From assembly GCF_018257575.1 (NCBI RefSeq), contig NZ_JAERJP010000012.1, forward strand, positions 55,600 through 119,599: DNA of 64,000 nucleotides, written 5' to 3'. This document shows, piece by piece, positions 20,705-29,983 of the stretch (the first letter of the stretch is position 1; each line of letters begins with the position of its first letter). A program made the translations under genes and the position numbers. The notes under the pieces were generated by a model that worked only from the letters and a program-made list of their open reading frames with translations, did no database searches and had not been told where the DNA came from. Source of the stretch: Tatumella sp. JGM91. Its GTDB lineage: Bacteria; Pseudomonadota; Gammaproteobacteria; Enterobacterales; Enterobacteriaceae.

Positions 20705-20721
20705 GGTTGACCCGTGGTTTA
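20705..20721 (+). promoter_or_regulatory. PhoP-box-like direct repeat
   Basis: GGTTGA-N5-GGTTTA (20705-20710 and 20716-20721) matches the PhoP box (G/T)GTTTA-N5-(G/T)GTTTA in spacing and in all but one base. A third GGTTTA follows at 20729-20734 with non-standard spacing. TAATAA (20739-20744) or TATATT (20754-20759) could be the -10. PhoP/PhoQ control of Mg2+ P-type ATPase genes is established in Salmonella and E. coli; here it is inferred. Confidence 0.6.
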
Positions 20722-21007
20722 AGTTACAGGTTTACCGGTAATAATAAAAACCTTATATTTTGCCCGTCTTTATTTACAGGAATATCCCTTGAACAGTTAC
20801 CGAATAAACAAGGGCAGATAGTTGTTTGTCTGCCTCCCTGGCAGACAGCGAGCAATACGCCCCGCCTGTCCCACTTTTTCTCAGACGAGGTTATCCCCAA
20901 TGATTACCCACACCCTTTTTCCCCCGGGTATATTCCGTATACACCAGCCAGCATAATTTTTTGTACCACAGCACTGCCCTTTAGTACCACCCATCAAGGA
21001 GCCAACA

Positions 21008-21064
21008 ATGGATGATGACCCGACGAGGCAACGTTATACGCGTTGCAGGGGTATTCCCGCCTGA
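21008..21064 (+). CDS. Putative mgtL-like leader peptide
   Basis: An 18-codon ORF reading MDDDPTRQRYTRCRGIPA, with an excellent ribosome-binding site AAGGAG 6 nt upstream. It begins with an acidic run followed by proline, like Salmonella MgtL (MDPDP...), whose Asp/Pro codons destabilise ribosomes when Mg2+ is low and thereby let transcription run into mgtA. The ORF lies 90 nt before the ATPase start. Its second half is followed by pairing segments that form alternative hairpins. The peptide itself has no other recognisable feature. Confidence reflects the combined evidence of position, ribosome-binding site and composition. Confidence 0.65.
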   Translation: MDDDPTRQRYTRCRGIPA

Positions 21065-21085
21065 TCCCCGAAAAATCTGCAACGC
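21028..21085 (+). promoter_or_regulatory. Mutually exclusive hairpins in the Mg2+ ATPase leader
   Basis: Segment 1 GCAACG (21028-21033) can pair with CGTTGC (21041-21046) inside the leader ORF. The overlapping segment GCGTTGCAG (21040-21048) is the exact complement of CTGCAACGC (21077-21085) downstream of the ORF stop, a 9-bp stem. Both cannot form together. Ribosome position on the leader ORF would decide which forms, the logic of a transcription attenuator or of Rho-site exposure. No T-run terminator is seen, so a Rho-dependent or translational mechanism is more likely. Confidence 0.6.
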
Positions 21086-21154
21086 ATCTCAACGACTGAC
21101 TGCCCTCTGCCGCTGTGAAGCGTGCCCTGGCAGCAACCAAACGGACATAAAGAG

Positions 21155-23854
21155 ATGACTCAGATTATAAATTCCGCTCTGCCAGTGCAGGGGAAAAAAC
21201 AACCGGCAATACAAAATGACTGGCTGATTGCCCGCCATATTGCCACCAGTACCGAAGCAACCCTGCAATCCCTGGCTGCCACTACAGAAGGATTAGATGA
21301 ACAGCAGGCCGCGGTCCGTCAGTCGCAGTTTGGCCCGAACGAAATTGCGGTAAAAAAAGCACCTCCGGCGTTACTGCAATGGCTGCTGGCGTTTAATAAC
21401 CCGTTTATCTATGTGTTGCTGGCGTTAACCGCTGTCAGCTTTATCACTGACTACTGGATCCCGCGTCGTGCAGGAGAAGAAACCGATCTTACCAGTGTAA
21501 CTATCATGGGATGTATGATCCTGTTCAGTACTCTGCTGCGCTTTATCCAGGAATTCCGTACCAACAAAGCCGCTGAAGCACTGAACTCTCTTGTCGAAGT
21601 CACCGTGACCGTACGCCGTCAGGATCAACATCATCAGCCGGTACTCCTCAAAATACCGCGTCATCTGCTGGTACCCGGCGATATTGTCTTGCTCAGTGCC
21701 GGTGACATTATTCCTGCTGACTTGCGCTTACTGGAAACCAACTCTCTGCAACTGAATCAGTCATCGCTGACCGGAGAAACCTTACCGGTAGAAAAACATG
21801 CCCGGCCAGAAGCCGCAGAGATGCCGGAAGTTATCAGCGAAAATATCGTGCTGCATCAGCCCGCTATCGCACTAATGAGTACCAGTGTACTGAGTGGTTC
21901 AGCGACGGCCGTGGTTGTCGCTATCGGTGAACAGACCTGGTTTGGTTCGCTGGCGGGTAAAGTTGCCGGTGCAGCTCCCAAAACTTCTTTTGATAAAGGA
22001 GTGAACAGTGTCAGCTGGTTACTGATCCGCTTTATGGTACTGATGGTGCCGATCGTTTTCCTGATCAATGGTTTTACCAAGGGCGAATGGACCGAAGCCC
22101 TGTTCTTCTCACTGGCGGTGGCCGTCGGGCTGACTCCTGAAATGTTACCGATGATAGTCAGCACCAACCTGGCAAAAGGTGCCATGGCGCTGGCTGCCAG
22201 AAAAGTGGTGGTTAAACGCATCAATGCTATTCAGAACCTCGGGGCGATGAATATTCTGTGTACGGATAAAACCGGTACCCTTACTGACGATAATATCGTG
22301 CTGGAGCAAGCTCTGACTCCTGACGGTGAAGAAAATTTACAGGTCGCGGAAATGGCCTGGCTGAATAGTCATTTTCAGCAAGGAATTGACAACCCGATGG
22401 ACCGGGCTGTCTGTCAGTTTGCCGGGCAGCAGGGAATATCCCGCCGGTTGATGCATATCAGAAAAGCAGATGAGCTGCCTTTCGACTTCACCCGCCGCTG
22501 CCTGTCAGTCTCTGTTTATGATGACCATGGTCGTCAGCAGTTGATCAGCAAAGGGGCCAGTGAAGAAATGCTGGCCCGTTGTCTGAACGTTCAGACCGGT
22601 GGGAAAGAGCAACTGCTGACCCCGGCACTGCGCCAGCAGTTCCGGGACCGGATTGCCGCCTATAACCGTCAGGGATATCGGGTATTACTCCTCGGAAGTA
22701 AAACCCTGGATGCCGAACATTCATTACGCCGCCTGAATGATAAAGACGAACAGGATTTAACCCTGTGTGGTGTACTGTTATTCCTTGATCCGGTAAAACA
22801 AGGGGCCGACCTGGCTTTACGGTCACTGAAAGACCATGGCGTTGACGTGAAAGTACTGACCGGGGATAACGCTGAGGTGACCGAAAAAATCTGCCGTGAT
22901 TTAGGCCTGTCAGCCGGAACCCCGTTACAGGGCCCGGAGATTGCCGCCATGGATGACCACAGTCTGCAACAGAAACTGGCCAGCCATACGATTTTTGCCC
23001 GGCTGACACCAACCGATAAAACCCGTATCGTCACCCTGTTACAGCAATCAGGGCATACTGTCGGTTTTCTTGGTGATGGCATCAATGATGCTGCTGCCTT
23101 GCATGCGGCTGATGTCGGTATTTCGGTAGAGAATGCAACACAAATAGCCCAGAGTGCAGCGGACATCATTTTGCTGGAGAAGGATCTTCAGGTACTGGAG
23201 CAAGGGGTCAGAATTGGCCGCCAGACCTTCGGCAATATCATCAAATACCTGAATATCACTGCCAGTTCTAATTTCGGCAACGTATTTTCGGTATTAATCG
23301 CCAGTGCTTTTATCCCCTTTATGCCGATGCTGGCAATACAGTTACTGCTGCAAAACCTGATTTATGATATCTCACAAATGCTGCTACCGTGGGACCGGAT
23401 GGATGAAGAGTTCGTTGCTAAACCACGCCAATGGGATGCCGGGAACATCGGCCGGTTTATGCTGTTTATGGGACCCGTCTCCTCCGTGTTCGATGTCGCA
23501 ACCTTCGCTGTGATGTGGCATATATTTGCTGCCCACAGCAGCGAAACACAATCATTGTTCCAGTCTGGCTGGTTTGTCGAAGGCTTATTATCACAAACAC
23601 TGGTGGTTCATATGCTCCGGACACGAAAAATTCCGTTTATTCAGAGTTGTGCCCGCTGGCCGGTATTGCTCAGTACTCTGGTCGTGGTGATTATCGGGAT
23701 TGCATTACCTTATTCGCCGCTGGCCGCAAACTTCCACTTACAGGCATTACCACTGGCCTATTTCCCGTGGCTGATCCTGATCCTTGCCGGTTACTGTTTA
23801 CTGAGCCAGGTGATGAAACAGCTGTATTGCCGTCGTTTCGGTCAATGGTTTTAG
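21155..23854 (+). CDS. mgtB: Magnesium-translocating P-type ATPase (MgtB/MgtA type)
   Basis: Inner-membrane P-type ATPase of the type IIIB Mg2+ importer family, 899 aa from ATG 21155 (a GTG at 21122 would add 11 residues). The protein follows Salmonella MgtB closely over its length, for example NPFIYVLLALTAVSFITDYW, VNSVSWLLIRFM and the C-terminus RFGQWF; some parts are nearer MgtA, so the symbol is tentative. Features: TGETLPVEK actuator loop, phosphorylation site DKTGT with Asp371, hinge GDGINDAAAL at 640-649 and about ten membrane helices. The hinge has Ala where GDGxNDxP normally has Pro. It sits alone between acnB and lpd, where E. coli has no such gene, which suggests insertion or transfer. 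Confidence 0.9.
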   Translation: MTQIINSALPVQGKKQPAIQNDWLIARHIATSTEATLQSLAATTEGLDEQQAAVRQSQFGPNEIAVKKAPPALLQWLLAFNNPFIYVLLALTAVSFITDYWIPRRAGEETDLTSVTIMGCMILFSTLLRFIQEFRTNKAAEALNSLVEVTVTVRRQDQHHQPVLLKIPRHLLVPGDIVLLSAGDIIPADLRLLETNSLQLNQSSLTGETLPVEKHARPEAAEMPEVISENIVLHQPAIALMSTSVLSGSATAVVVAIGEQTWFGSLAGKVAGAAPKTSFDKGVNSVSWLLIRFMVLMVPIVFLINGFTKGEWTEALFFSLAVAVGLTPEMLPMIVSTNLAKGAMALAARKVVVKRINAIQNLGAMNILCTDKTGTLTDDNIVLEQALTPDGEENLQVAEMAWLNSHFQQGIDNPMDRAVCQFAGQQGISRRLMHIRKADELPFDFTRRCLSVSVYDDHGRQQLISKGASEEMLARCLNVQTGGKEQLLTPALRQQFRDRIAAYNRQGYRVLLLGSKTLDAEHSLRRLNDKDEQDLTLCGVLLFLDPVKQGADLALRSLKDHGVDVKVLTGDNAEVTEKICRDLGLSAGTPLQGPEIAAMDDHSLQQKLASHTIFARLTPTDKTRIVTLLQQSGHTVGFLGDGINDAAALHAADVGISVENATQIAQSAADIILLEKDLQVLEQGVRIGRQTFGNIIKYLNITASSNFGNVFSVLIASAFIPFMPMLAIQLLLQNLIYDISQMLLPWDRMDEEFVAKPRQWDAGNIGRFMLFMGPVSSVFDVATFAVMWHIFAAHSSETQSLFQSGWFVEGLLSQTLVVHMLRTRKIPFIQSCARWPVLLSTLVVVIIGIALPYSPLAANFHLQALPLAYFPWLILILAGYCLLSQVMKQLYCRRFGQWF

Positions 23855-23880
23855 CCCCGGCAGAACCGGGCTCCGGAAAC

Positions 23881-23909
23881 AAAAAAAACGGCTCCACCGG
23901 AGCCGTTTC
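23881..23909. terminator. Bidirectional terminator between the Mg2+ ATPase gene and lpd
   Basis: ACGGCTCC (23888-23895), a 3-nt loop and GGAGCCGT (23899-23906) form a perfect 8-bp stem preceded by A8 and followed by TTTCT. It serves the converging ATPase and lpd genes, with the better T-run on the minus strand for lpd. Confidence 0.88.
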
Positions 23910-23926
23910 TGACATATGTTATACAG

Positions 23927-25351
23927 TTACTTTTTGCCGGCTTTCGGATTAGGCAGGTCAGTGATACTGCCTTCATAAACCTCTGCCGCCAGGCCTACAG
24001 ACTCGTGCAATGTAGGGTGTGCATGGATAGTTAACGCAATATCTTCAGCATCACAACCCATTTCGATCGCCAGTCCGATTTCGCCTAACAATTCACCGCC
24101 ATTTGTCCCGACAATCGCTCCGCCGATAACCCTATGAGATTCTTTATCGAAAATCAGTTTAGTCATGCCGTCGGCACAGTCGGAAGCAATTGCACGTCCC
24201 GACGCTGCCCATGGGAAGACAGAAACTTCATAGCTGATGCCTTTCTCTTTGGCTTCTTTTTCAGTCAGCCCCACCCAGGCAACTTCCGGCTCCGTATAGG
24301 CAATTGACGGAATCACTTTCGGATCAAAATAGTGTTTTTTACCGGAAATAACTTCTGCGGCCACATGCCCTTCGTGTACCCCTTTATGGGCCAGCATTGG
24401 CTGTCCGACAATATCACCGATAGCAAAGATATGCGGCACATTGGTGCGCATTTGCTTATCCACCTGAATAAAGCCGCGCTCATCGACTTCAACGCCCGCC
24501 TGACCGGCATCAAGGTTTTTACCGTTAGGCACTCGGCCGATCGCTACCAGTACAGCATCATAACGCTGCGGCTCTGCCGGGGCATTTTTGCCTTCCATTG
24601 AGACGTAGATCCCGTCCTCTTTGGCTTCAACCTGAGTTACTTTGGTTTCCAGCATCAGTCTGAACTGCTTACTGATGCGTTTCGTGAAGACTCTGACCAC
24701 ATCTTTATCTGCTGCCGGGATAACCTGATCAAACATTTCGACAACATCAATCTGAGAACCCAGGGCATGATACACGGTTCCCATTTCCAGACCGATAATT
24801 CCTCCGCCCATCACCAGCAGGCGTTCAGGGACGGTTTTCAGTTCCAGTGCATCCGTAGAGTCCCAGACTCTTGGATCATCATGAGGAATAAATGGCAGTT
24901 TTACCGGACGTGAACCCGCAGCAATAATCGCATTATCAAAATTAACCGTGGTCGCGCCGTTTTCACCTTCGACCAGCAGGGTATTCGCACCGGTGAATTT
25001 ACCGATACCATTGACCACAGTCACTTTACGGCCTTTTGCCATACCAGCTAATCCGCCGGTCAGCTGATTAATCACTTTCTCTTTCCAGGTACGGACTTTA
25101 TCAATATCGGTTTTTGGCTGTCCGAAGACAATCCCGTGAGCTTCCAGTGCCTTCGCTTCTTCGATGACTTTAGCAACATGCAACAATGCTTTGGAAGGGA
25201 TACAACCGACATTAAGACATACACCGCCCAGGGTGCTGTAGCGTTCAACCAGAACGGTTTCTAATCCTAAATCGGCGCAGCGGAAAGCCGCAGAGTACCC
25301 TGCAGGGCCTGCGCCAAGTACCACGACCTGGGTTTTAATCTCTGTACTCAT
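23927..25351 (-). CDS. lpd: Dihydrolipoyl dehydrogenase
   Basis: E3 flavoprotein shared by pyruvate and 2-oxoglutarate dehydrogenases and the glycine cleavage system. 474 aa from the second of two ATG codons (25351), the one correctly spaced from AAGAGG. FAD-binding GAGPAGYSAA, the redox disulfide GGVCLNVGC, the NAD-binding GGGIIGLE and the catalytic HPTLHE are all intact. Last gene of the pdhR-aceE-aceF-lpd cluster; the 258-bp gap to aceF with hairpins suggests it also has its own promoter, as in E. coli. Confidence 0.97.
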   Translation of the reverse strand: MSTEIKTQVVVLGAGPAGYSAAFRCADLGLETVLVERYSTLGGVCLNVGCIPSKALLHVAKVIEEAKALEAHGIVFGQPKTDIDKVRTWKEKVINQLTGGLAGMAKGRKVTVVNGIGKFTGANTLLVEGENGATTVNFDNAIIAAGSRPVKLPFIPHDDPRVWDSTDALELKTVPERLLVMGGGIIGLEMGTVYHALGSQIDVVEMFDQVIPAADKDVVRVFTKRISKQFRLMLETKVTQVEAKEDGIYVSMEGKNAPAEPQRYDAVLVAIGRVPNGKNLDAGQAGVEVDERGFIQVDKQMRTNVPHIFAIGDIVGQPMLAHKGVHEGHVAAEVISGKKHYFDPKVIPSIAYTEPEVAWVGLTEKEAKEKGISYEVSVFPWAASGRAIASDCADGMTKLIFDKESHRVIGGAIVGTNGGELLGEIGLAIEMGCDAEDIALTIHAHPTLHESVGLAAEVYEGSITDLPNPKAGKK

Positions 25352-25488
25352 CATGACCTCTTATTTGACTATCCGGCGGTCCGACGTCAGTTGTTATCAG
25401 TGATAACGTCCAGCTAGCCACCGGGACGCATTTAGCGCAAGAGTTTACAGAATTGTTAACAAACTGCAAACAGCTTTGTCTGAACTGA

Positions 25489-25510
25489 CCGGCGCCTTTT
25501 CCTGCGCCGG
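25489..25510. other. Hairpin upstream of lpd
   Basis: CCGGCGC (25489-25495) and GCGCCGG (25504-25510) pair around an 8-nt loop in the aceF-lpd gap. No T-run on the minus strand; role unknown, perhaps slowing read-through or protecting the aceEF transcript. Confidence 0.4.
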
Positions 25511-25573
25511 GAAACCGCTGCCGGACAGGGCTGCCAACGCCGAAAAGGGACCTGTCACTGTCTTTATATACCA

Positions 25574-25599
25574 ATAAGGCCGGTGTTCACCGGCCTTAT
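25574..25599 (-). terminator. Long palindromic hairpin after aceF
   Basis: ATAAGGCCGGTG and CACCGGCCTTAT form a perfect 12-bp stem with a 2-nt centre, 11 nt after the aceF stop on the minus strand. The tail reads TGGTATATA, without a T-run. Likely a partial terminator or 3'-end stabiliser that sets the aceEF to lpd ratio. Confidence 0.6.
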
Positions 25600-25609
25600 C
25601 TGCCCTGCA

Positions 25610-27190
25610 TTACATTACCAGGCGACGAATATCTGACAGTACCTGATTAATATAAGTAATGAAGCGTGCACCGTCTGCACCATCAATGACCCGGTGGTCA
25701 AAAGATAACGACAGTGGCAGCATCAGACGCGGAGTAAACTCTTTACCATTCCATACAGGTTTCATCGCGGACTTAGAAACACCAAGGATAGCCACTTCAG
25801 GCGCGTTAACTATCGGAGTGAACGAGGTAGTACCCAGTCCGCCAAGGCTGGAGATGGTAAAGCATCCGCCCTGCATATCACCGGAGGTCAGTTTTCCGCC
25901 ACGGGCCTTTTGGGATATCTCCATAAGTTCACGGGATAACTCAAGAATGCCTTTTTTGTTCACATCACGGAATACCGGGACCACCAGTCCGTTAGGTGTA
26001 TCAACGGCTACCCCGATATTAATATATTTCTTCAGGGTTAAACGTTGCGCATCTTCAGAAATTGAACTGTTAAACCGCGGGAAAGCTTCCAGCGCTTTAG
26101 CAACCGCTTTCATAATAAACACAACCGGAGTGATTTTGACCTCCAGTTTTTGTTTCCCGGCGTCCGCATTCTGCTGCTTGCGGAACGCTTCCAGTTCTGT
26201 GATATCTGCTTCGTCGAAGTGTGTCACATGCGGGATCATCATCCAGTTACGGCTCAGGTTAGCCCCCGAAAGCTTCTGGATGCGTCCCAGTTCAACTTCT
26301 TCGATATCACCAAATTTGCTGAAATCGACTTTTGGCCATGGCAGCATACCGCTGATCCCGCCAGCGGCAGGTGACTCGGCACGCTTCACCGCTTCTTTTA
26401 CATAGGCCTGAACGTCTTCACGCAGAATACGTTGCTTACGGCCGGTCCCTTTGACTTTCGCCAGGTTAACCCCGAATTCCCGCGCAAGACGACGGATCAC
26501 CGGAGTCGCATGCACATAGGCATCATTTTCTGCGAAGTCGCCCGCTGCTGCCGGCGGTGCCGTTTTCACCGGTGCCGGTGCTGGCGCGGTTGCCGGTGCA
26601 GCAGGCGAAGCTTCGGCCGCTGCCGCGGCTGGCTGCGGCGCATTGTTAGTACCGGCAACGTCAAATACCATGATTAATGACCCGGTACTGACTTTATCAC
26701 CGGTGGCAATCCGGATTTCTTTAACTGTTCCGGCAAAAGGCGCAGGGACTTCCATTGACGCTTTGTCGCCTTCAACGGTTATCAGTGATTGCTCAGTTTC
26801 AACCTTGTCACCGACTTTGACCATAATTTCAGTGACTTCAACTTCGTCGCCACCAATATCAGGGACATTCACTTCTTTCGCCTGCATTGCGGCAGAAGCC
26901 GGAGCGCTTTCAGCCTGTGGTGCCAGAGCATCTGCGGGTGCAGGTGACTGTTGTGAATCTGCCGTGTCAAAGATCATGATCAGTGATCCGGTGGCAACTT
27001 TGTCACCGATATTCACTCTGATTTCTTTAATCACACCCGCCTGTGGTGACGGCACCTCCATCGATGCCTTGTCCCCTTCTACCGTGATAAGGGACTGTTC
27101 TGTCTCAACCTTATCACCCACTTTCACCAGAATCTCGGTGACTTCAACTTCATCGGAACCGATATCCGGTACGTTGATTTCGATAGACAT
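25610..27190 (-). CDS. aceF: Dihydrolipoyl acetyltransferase E2 of pyruvate dehydrogenase (two lipoyl domains)
   Basis: Core of the pyruvate dehydrogenase complex; moves acetyl groups to CoA. 526 aa from ATG 27190 (the preceding TTG at 27193 is rejected), against 630 aa in E. coli. The difference is the number of lipoyl domains: only two are seen, with lipoyl lysines in GDKASME at Lys41 and Lys143, where E. coli has three. They are joined by an Ala/Pro-rich linker (about 180-215), then the E1/E3-binding domain (about 220-265) and the catalytic domain ending with the His of SFDHRVIDG. It follows aceE by 13 nt. The two repeats are nearly identical, consistent with loss of one unit by recombination. 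Confidence 0.97.
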   Translation of the reverse strand: MSIEINVPDIGSDEVEVTEILVKVGDKVETEQSLITVEGDKASMEVPSPQAGVIKEIRVNIGDKVATGSLIMIFDTADSQQSPAPADALAPQAESAPASAAMQAKEVNVPDIGGDEVEVTEIMVKVGDKVETEQSLITVEGDKASMEVPAPFAGTVKEIRIATGDKVSTGSLIMVFDVAGTNNAPQPAAAAAEASPAAPATAPAPAPVKTAPPAAAGDFAENDAYVHATPVIRRLAREFGVNLAKVKGTGRKQRILREDVQAYVKEAVKRAESPAAGGISGMLPWPKVDFSKFGDIEEVELGRIQKLSGANLSRNWMMIPHVTHFDEADITELEAFRKQQNADAGKQKLEVKITPVVFIMKAVAKALEAFPRFNSSISEDAQRLTLKKYINIGVAVDTPNGLVVPVFRDVNKKGILELSRELMEISQKARGGKLTSGDMQGGCFTISSLGGLGTTSFTPIVNAPEVAILGVSKSAMKPVWNGKEFTPRLMLPLSLSFDHRVIDGADGARFITYINQVLSDIRRLVM

Positions 27191-27203
27191 CAATAATTAC
27201 CTC

Positions 27204-29867
27204 TTATGCCAGACGCGGGTTGACTTTATCTGCATGGATATCGAATTTGCGGATAGCTTCAGCCACCACATTTTTATCAATTTCACCACGTTTAGCCAGT
27301 TCACCCAGAGCAGCCACCACCACATAAGAAGCATCCACTTCAAAATGATGACGCAGATTTTCGCGGCTGTCGGAGCGGCCAAATCCGTCGGTCCCCAGCA
27401 CTCGATAATCACTGGCAGGGATATAGTTACGTACCTGCTCTGCAAACAGTTTCATATAATCGGTGGACGCCACCGCCGGCGCATCATCCATTACCTGTGC
27501 AATATAAGGCACACGCGGTGTTTCGGTCGGATGCAGCATATTCCAGCGTTCACAATCCTGTCCGTCACGGGCCAGTTCGGTGAAGGAAGTCACACTGTAG
27601 ATATCAGAGCCTACACCGTAGTCTTTGGCCAGAATTTCTGCTGCTTCACGAACATGACGCAGGATGGAACCTGATCCCAGCAACTGAACTTTACCTTTAC
27701 TGCCTGCAACTGTATCCAGCTTATAAATACCTTTACGGATACCCTCTTCGGCACCTGCCGGCATCGCTGGCATATGGTAGTTTTCGTTCAGGGTCGTGAT
27801 GTAGTAGTAGACATTTTCCTGAGCGTCACCGTACATCCGCTCCAGACCGTCATGCATAATCACGGCCACTTCATAAGCATATGCCGGGTCATACGAAATA
27901 CAGTTAGGGATAGTCAGAGACTGAATATGACTGTGGCCATCTTCATGCTGCAGACCTTCACCGTTCAGTGTTGTACGGCCTGATGTTCCGCCCACCAGGA
28001 ACCCGCGGGCCTGCTGATCGCCGGCAGCCCAGCATAAATCGCCGATACGCTGGAAACCAAACATTGAGTAGTAGATGTAGAACGGGATCATTGGCAGGTT
28101 GTTGGTGCTGTACGATGTTGCAGCCGCCAGCCAGGACGCCCCGGCACCCAGTTCGTTAATCCCTTCCTGCAGGATCTGACCTTTCTCGTCTTCTTTATAG
28201 TACGCGACCTGCTCACGATCCTGAGGGGTATATTGCTGACCGTTCGGGCTATAGATACCGATCTGCCGGAACAGTCCTTCCATACCAAAGGTACGGGCTT
28301 CATCGGCAAGAATAGGTACCAGACGATCTTTGATCGAAGGATTTTTCAGCATCACATTCAGTGCACGCACGAAAGCGATGGTGGTAGAGATTTCTTTATT
28401 CTGTTCTTCCAGCAAGGATTTAAATTCGTCCAGAGCAGGAATAGCCAGCTTCTCAGAGAATTTCTCCTGACGACTCGGCAGATATCCGCCCAGTTTTTCG
28501 CGCTGACCATGCAGATAGTTATATTCTTCAGAACCTTCCTCGAAGGTAATGTACGGCAGGCTTTCGATATTCTCATCACTGACAGGGACATTAAAACGAT
28601 CACGGATATAGCGTACGCCATCCATATTCATCTTTTTCACCTGGTGAGCAATATTCTTACCTTCCGCCGTTTCACCCATACCGTAGCCTTTCACAGTATG
28701 CGCCAGAATAACCACCGGTTTGCCCTGAGTGTCCTGTGCTTTTTTCAGTGCCGCATAGACTTTTTTCGGGTCATGACCACCACGGTTCAGAGACCAGATC
28801 TCATCATCGGTCATATCTTTGACTAACTCAGCCGTTTCCGGATATTTACCAAAGAAATGTTCACGGACATACGCGCCGTTCTTCGATTTAAAGGTCTGAT
28901 AATCGCCATCCACGGTTTCGTTCATTAGCTGGATCAGCTTACCACTGGTATCTTTACGCAGCAGTTCATCCCAGCGATCGCCCCAGATGACTTTAATCAC
29001 TTCCCAGCCGGCTCCGGCAAAAATACCGTCCAGCTCATTAATGATTTTACCGTTACCTGTCACCGGACCATCCAGTCGCTGCAGGTTACAGTTAATGATA
29101 AAGACCAGATTATCCAGTTTTTCACGGGTCGCAATGGTAATGGCCCCTTTGGATTCCGGCTCATCCATTTCACCATCACCAAGGAAGGCATACACCGTCT
29201 GCGCTGATGTCTTTTTCAGCCCGCGATGTTCCAGATATTTCAGGAATTTAGCCTGATAGATCGCAGCCAGTGGCCCCAGCCCCATAGAGACGGTCGGGAA
29301 CTGCCAGAAATCCGGCATCAGTTTCGGGTGTGGATAGGAAGATAATCCCTTGCCATGTACTTCCTGACGGAAGTTATTCATCTGCTCTTCGGTCAGACGA
29401 CCTTCCAGGAACGCACGGGAGTAAATTCCCGGAGAAATATGTCCCTGGAAATACACCAGGTCGCCACCATCCTGTGCCGTACGGGCACGGAAAAAGTGGT
29501 TAAAACACACTTCGTAGATAGTTGCCGAAGACTGGAAAGACGACATATGTCCGCCCAGTTCCAAATCTTTTTTGGAAGCACGTAATACGGCCATAATAGC
29601 ATTCCAGCGAATGGCTGAACGAATGCGTCGCTCCAGTGACTGATTCCCCGGGTATTCCGGTTCATCTTCAACAGCAATAGTATTGACATAGTTGTGTGCC
29701 GTTACTCCGGCTGCAACATTCACACCACCTTTGCGTGCAGCATCCAGTACCTGATCAATTAAGTACTGAGCGCGTTCAACACCTTCTTCACGGATGACCG
29801 ATTCGAGCGCCTGTAGCCAGTCGCGGGTTTCAATCGGATCCACGTCATTAGGTAAACGTTCTGACAT
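27204..29867 (-). CDS. aceE: Pyruvate dehydrogenase E1 component
   Basis: Thiamine-diphosphate-dependent decarboxylase of the pyruvate dehydrogenase complex, 887 aa as in E. coli. The ThDP-binding motif starts with GDGEMDE near residue 230 and ends at NCNLQ near residue 261. The N-terminal E2-binding part and the C-terminal domain are conserved throughout, for example GGTSGRTTLNGEGLQHEDG. ATG at 29867 is preceded by a fair ribosome-binding site. Second gene of the pdhR operon, 116 bp after pdhR. Confidence 0.98.
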   Translation of the reverse strand: MSERLPNDVDPIETRDWLQALESVIREEGVERAQYLIDQVLDAARKGGVNVAAGVTAHNYVNTIAVEDEPEYPGNQSLERRIRSAIRWNAIMAVLRASKKDLELGGHMSSFQSSATIYEVCFNHFFRARTAQDGGDLVYFQGHISPGIYSRAFLEGRLTEEQMNNFRQEVHGKGLSSYPHPKLMPDFWQFPTVSMGLGPLAAIYQAKFLKYLEHRGLKKTSAQTVYAFLGDGEMDEPESKGAITIATREKLDNLVFIINCNLQRLDGPVTGNGKIINELDGIFAGAGWEVIKVIWGDRWDELLRKDTSGKLIQLMNETVDGDYQTFKSKNGAYVREHFFGKYPETAELVKDMTDDEIWSLNRGGHDPKKVYAALKKAQDTQGKPVVILAHTVKGYGMGETAEGKNIAHQVKKMNMDGVRYIRDRFNVPVSDENIESLPYITFEEGSEEYNYLHGQREKLGGYLPSRQEKFSEKLAIPALDEFKSLLEEQNKEISTTIAFVRALNVMLKNPSIKDRLVPILADEARTFGMEGLFRQIGIYSPNGQQYTPQDREQVAYYKEDEKGQILQEGINELGAGASWLAAATSYSTNNLPMIPFYIYYSMFGFQRIGDLCWAAGDQQARGFLVGGTSGRTTLNGEGLQHEDGHSHIQSLTIPNCISYDPAYAYEVAVIMHDGLERMYGDAQENVYYYITTLNENYHMPAMPAGAEEGIRKGIYKLDTVAGSKGKVQLLGSGSILRHVREAAEILAKDYGVGSDIYSVTSFTELARDGQDCERWNMLHPTETPRVPYIAQVMDDAPAVASTDYMKLFAEQVRNYIPASDYRVLGTDGFGRSDSRENLRHHFEVDASYVVVAALGELAKRGEIDKNVVAEAIRKFDIHADKVNPRLA

Positions 29868-29983
29868 GGGGTTATTCCTTATCTGTGTCTATTACGTTGA
29901 TTTTTAATAAGGTTATCTGTAACGGCCGTCTTTCAGGGTACAGAACCGCGATAACCCTATCTTTATTGCACACCTCAATGTGC

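Noticed and set aside
21122-21154. Upstream GTG start for the Mg2+ ATPase
   Set aside because: It has no ribosome-binding site and the added residues match no family member; ATG 21155 is preferred.
25659-27674. Long plus-strand open frames opposite aceF and aceE (248 and 343 codons)
   Set aside because: Antisense shadows of highly biased coding sequence; low-complexity Ser/Thr-rich translations, and the minus-strand genes are certain.
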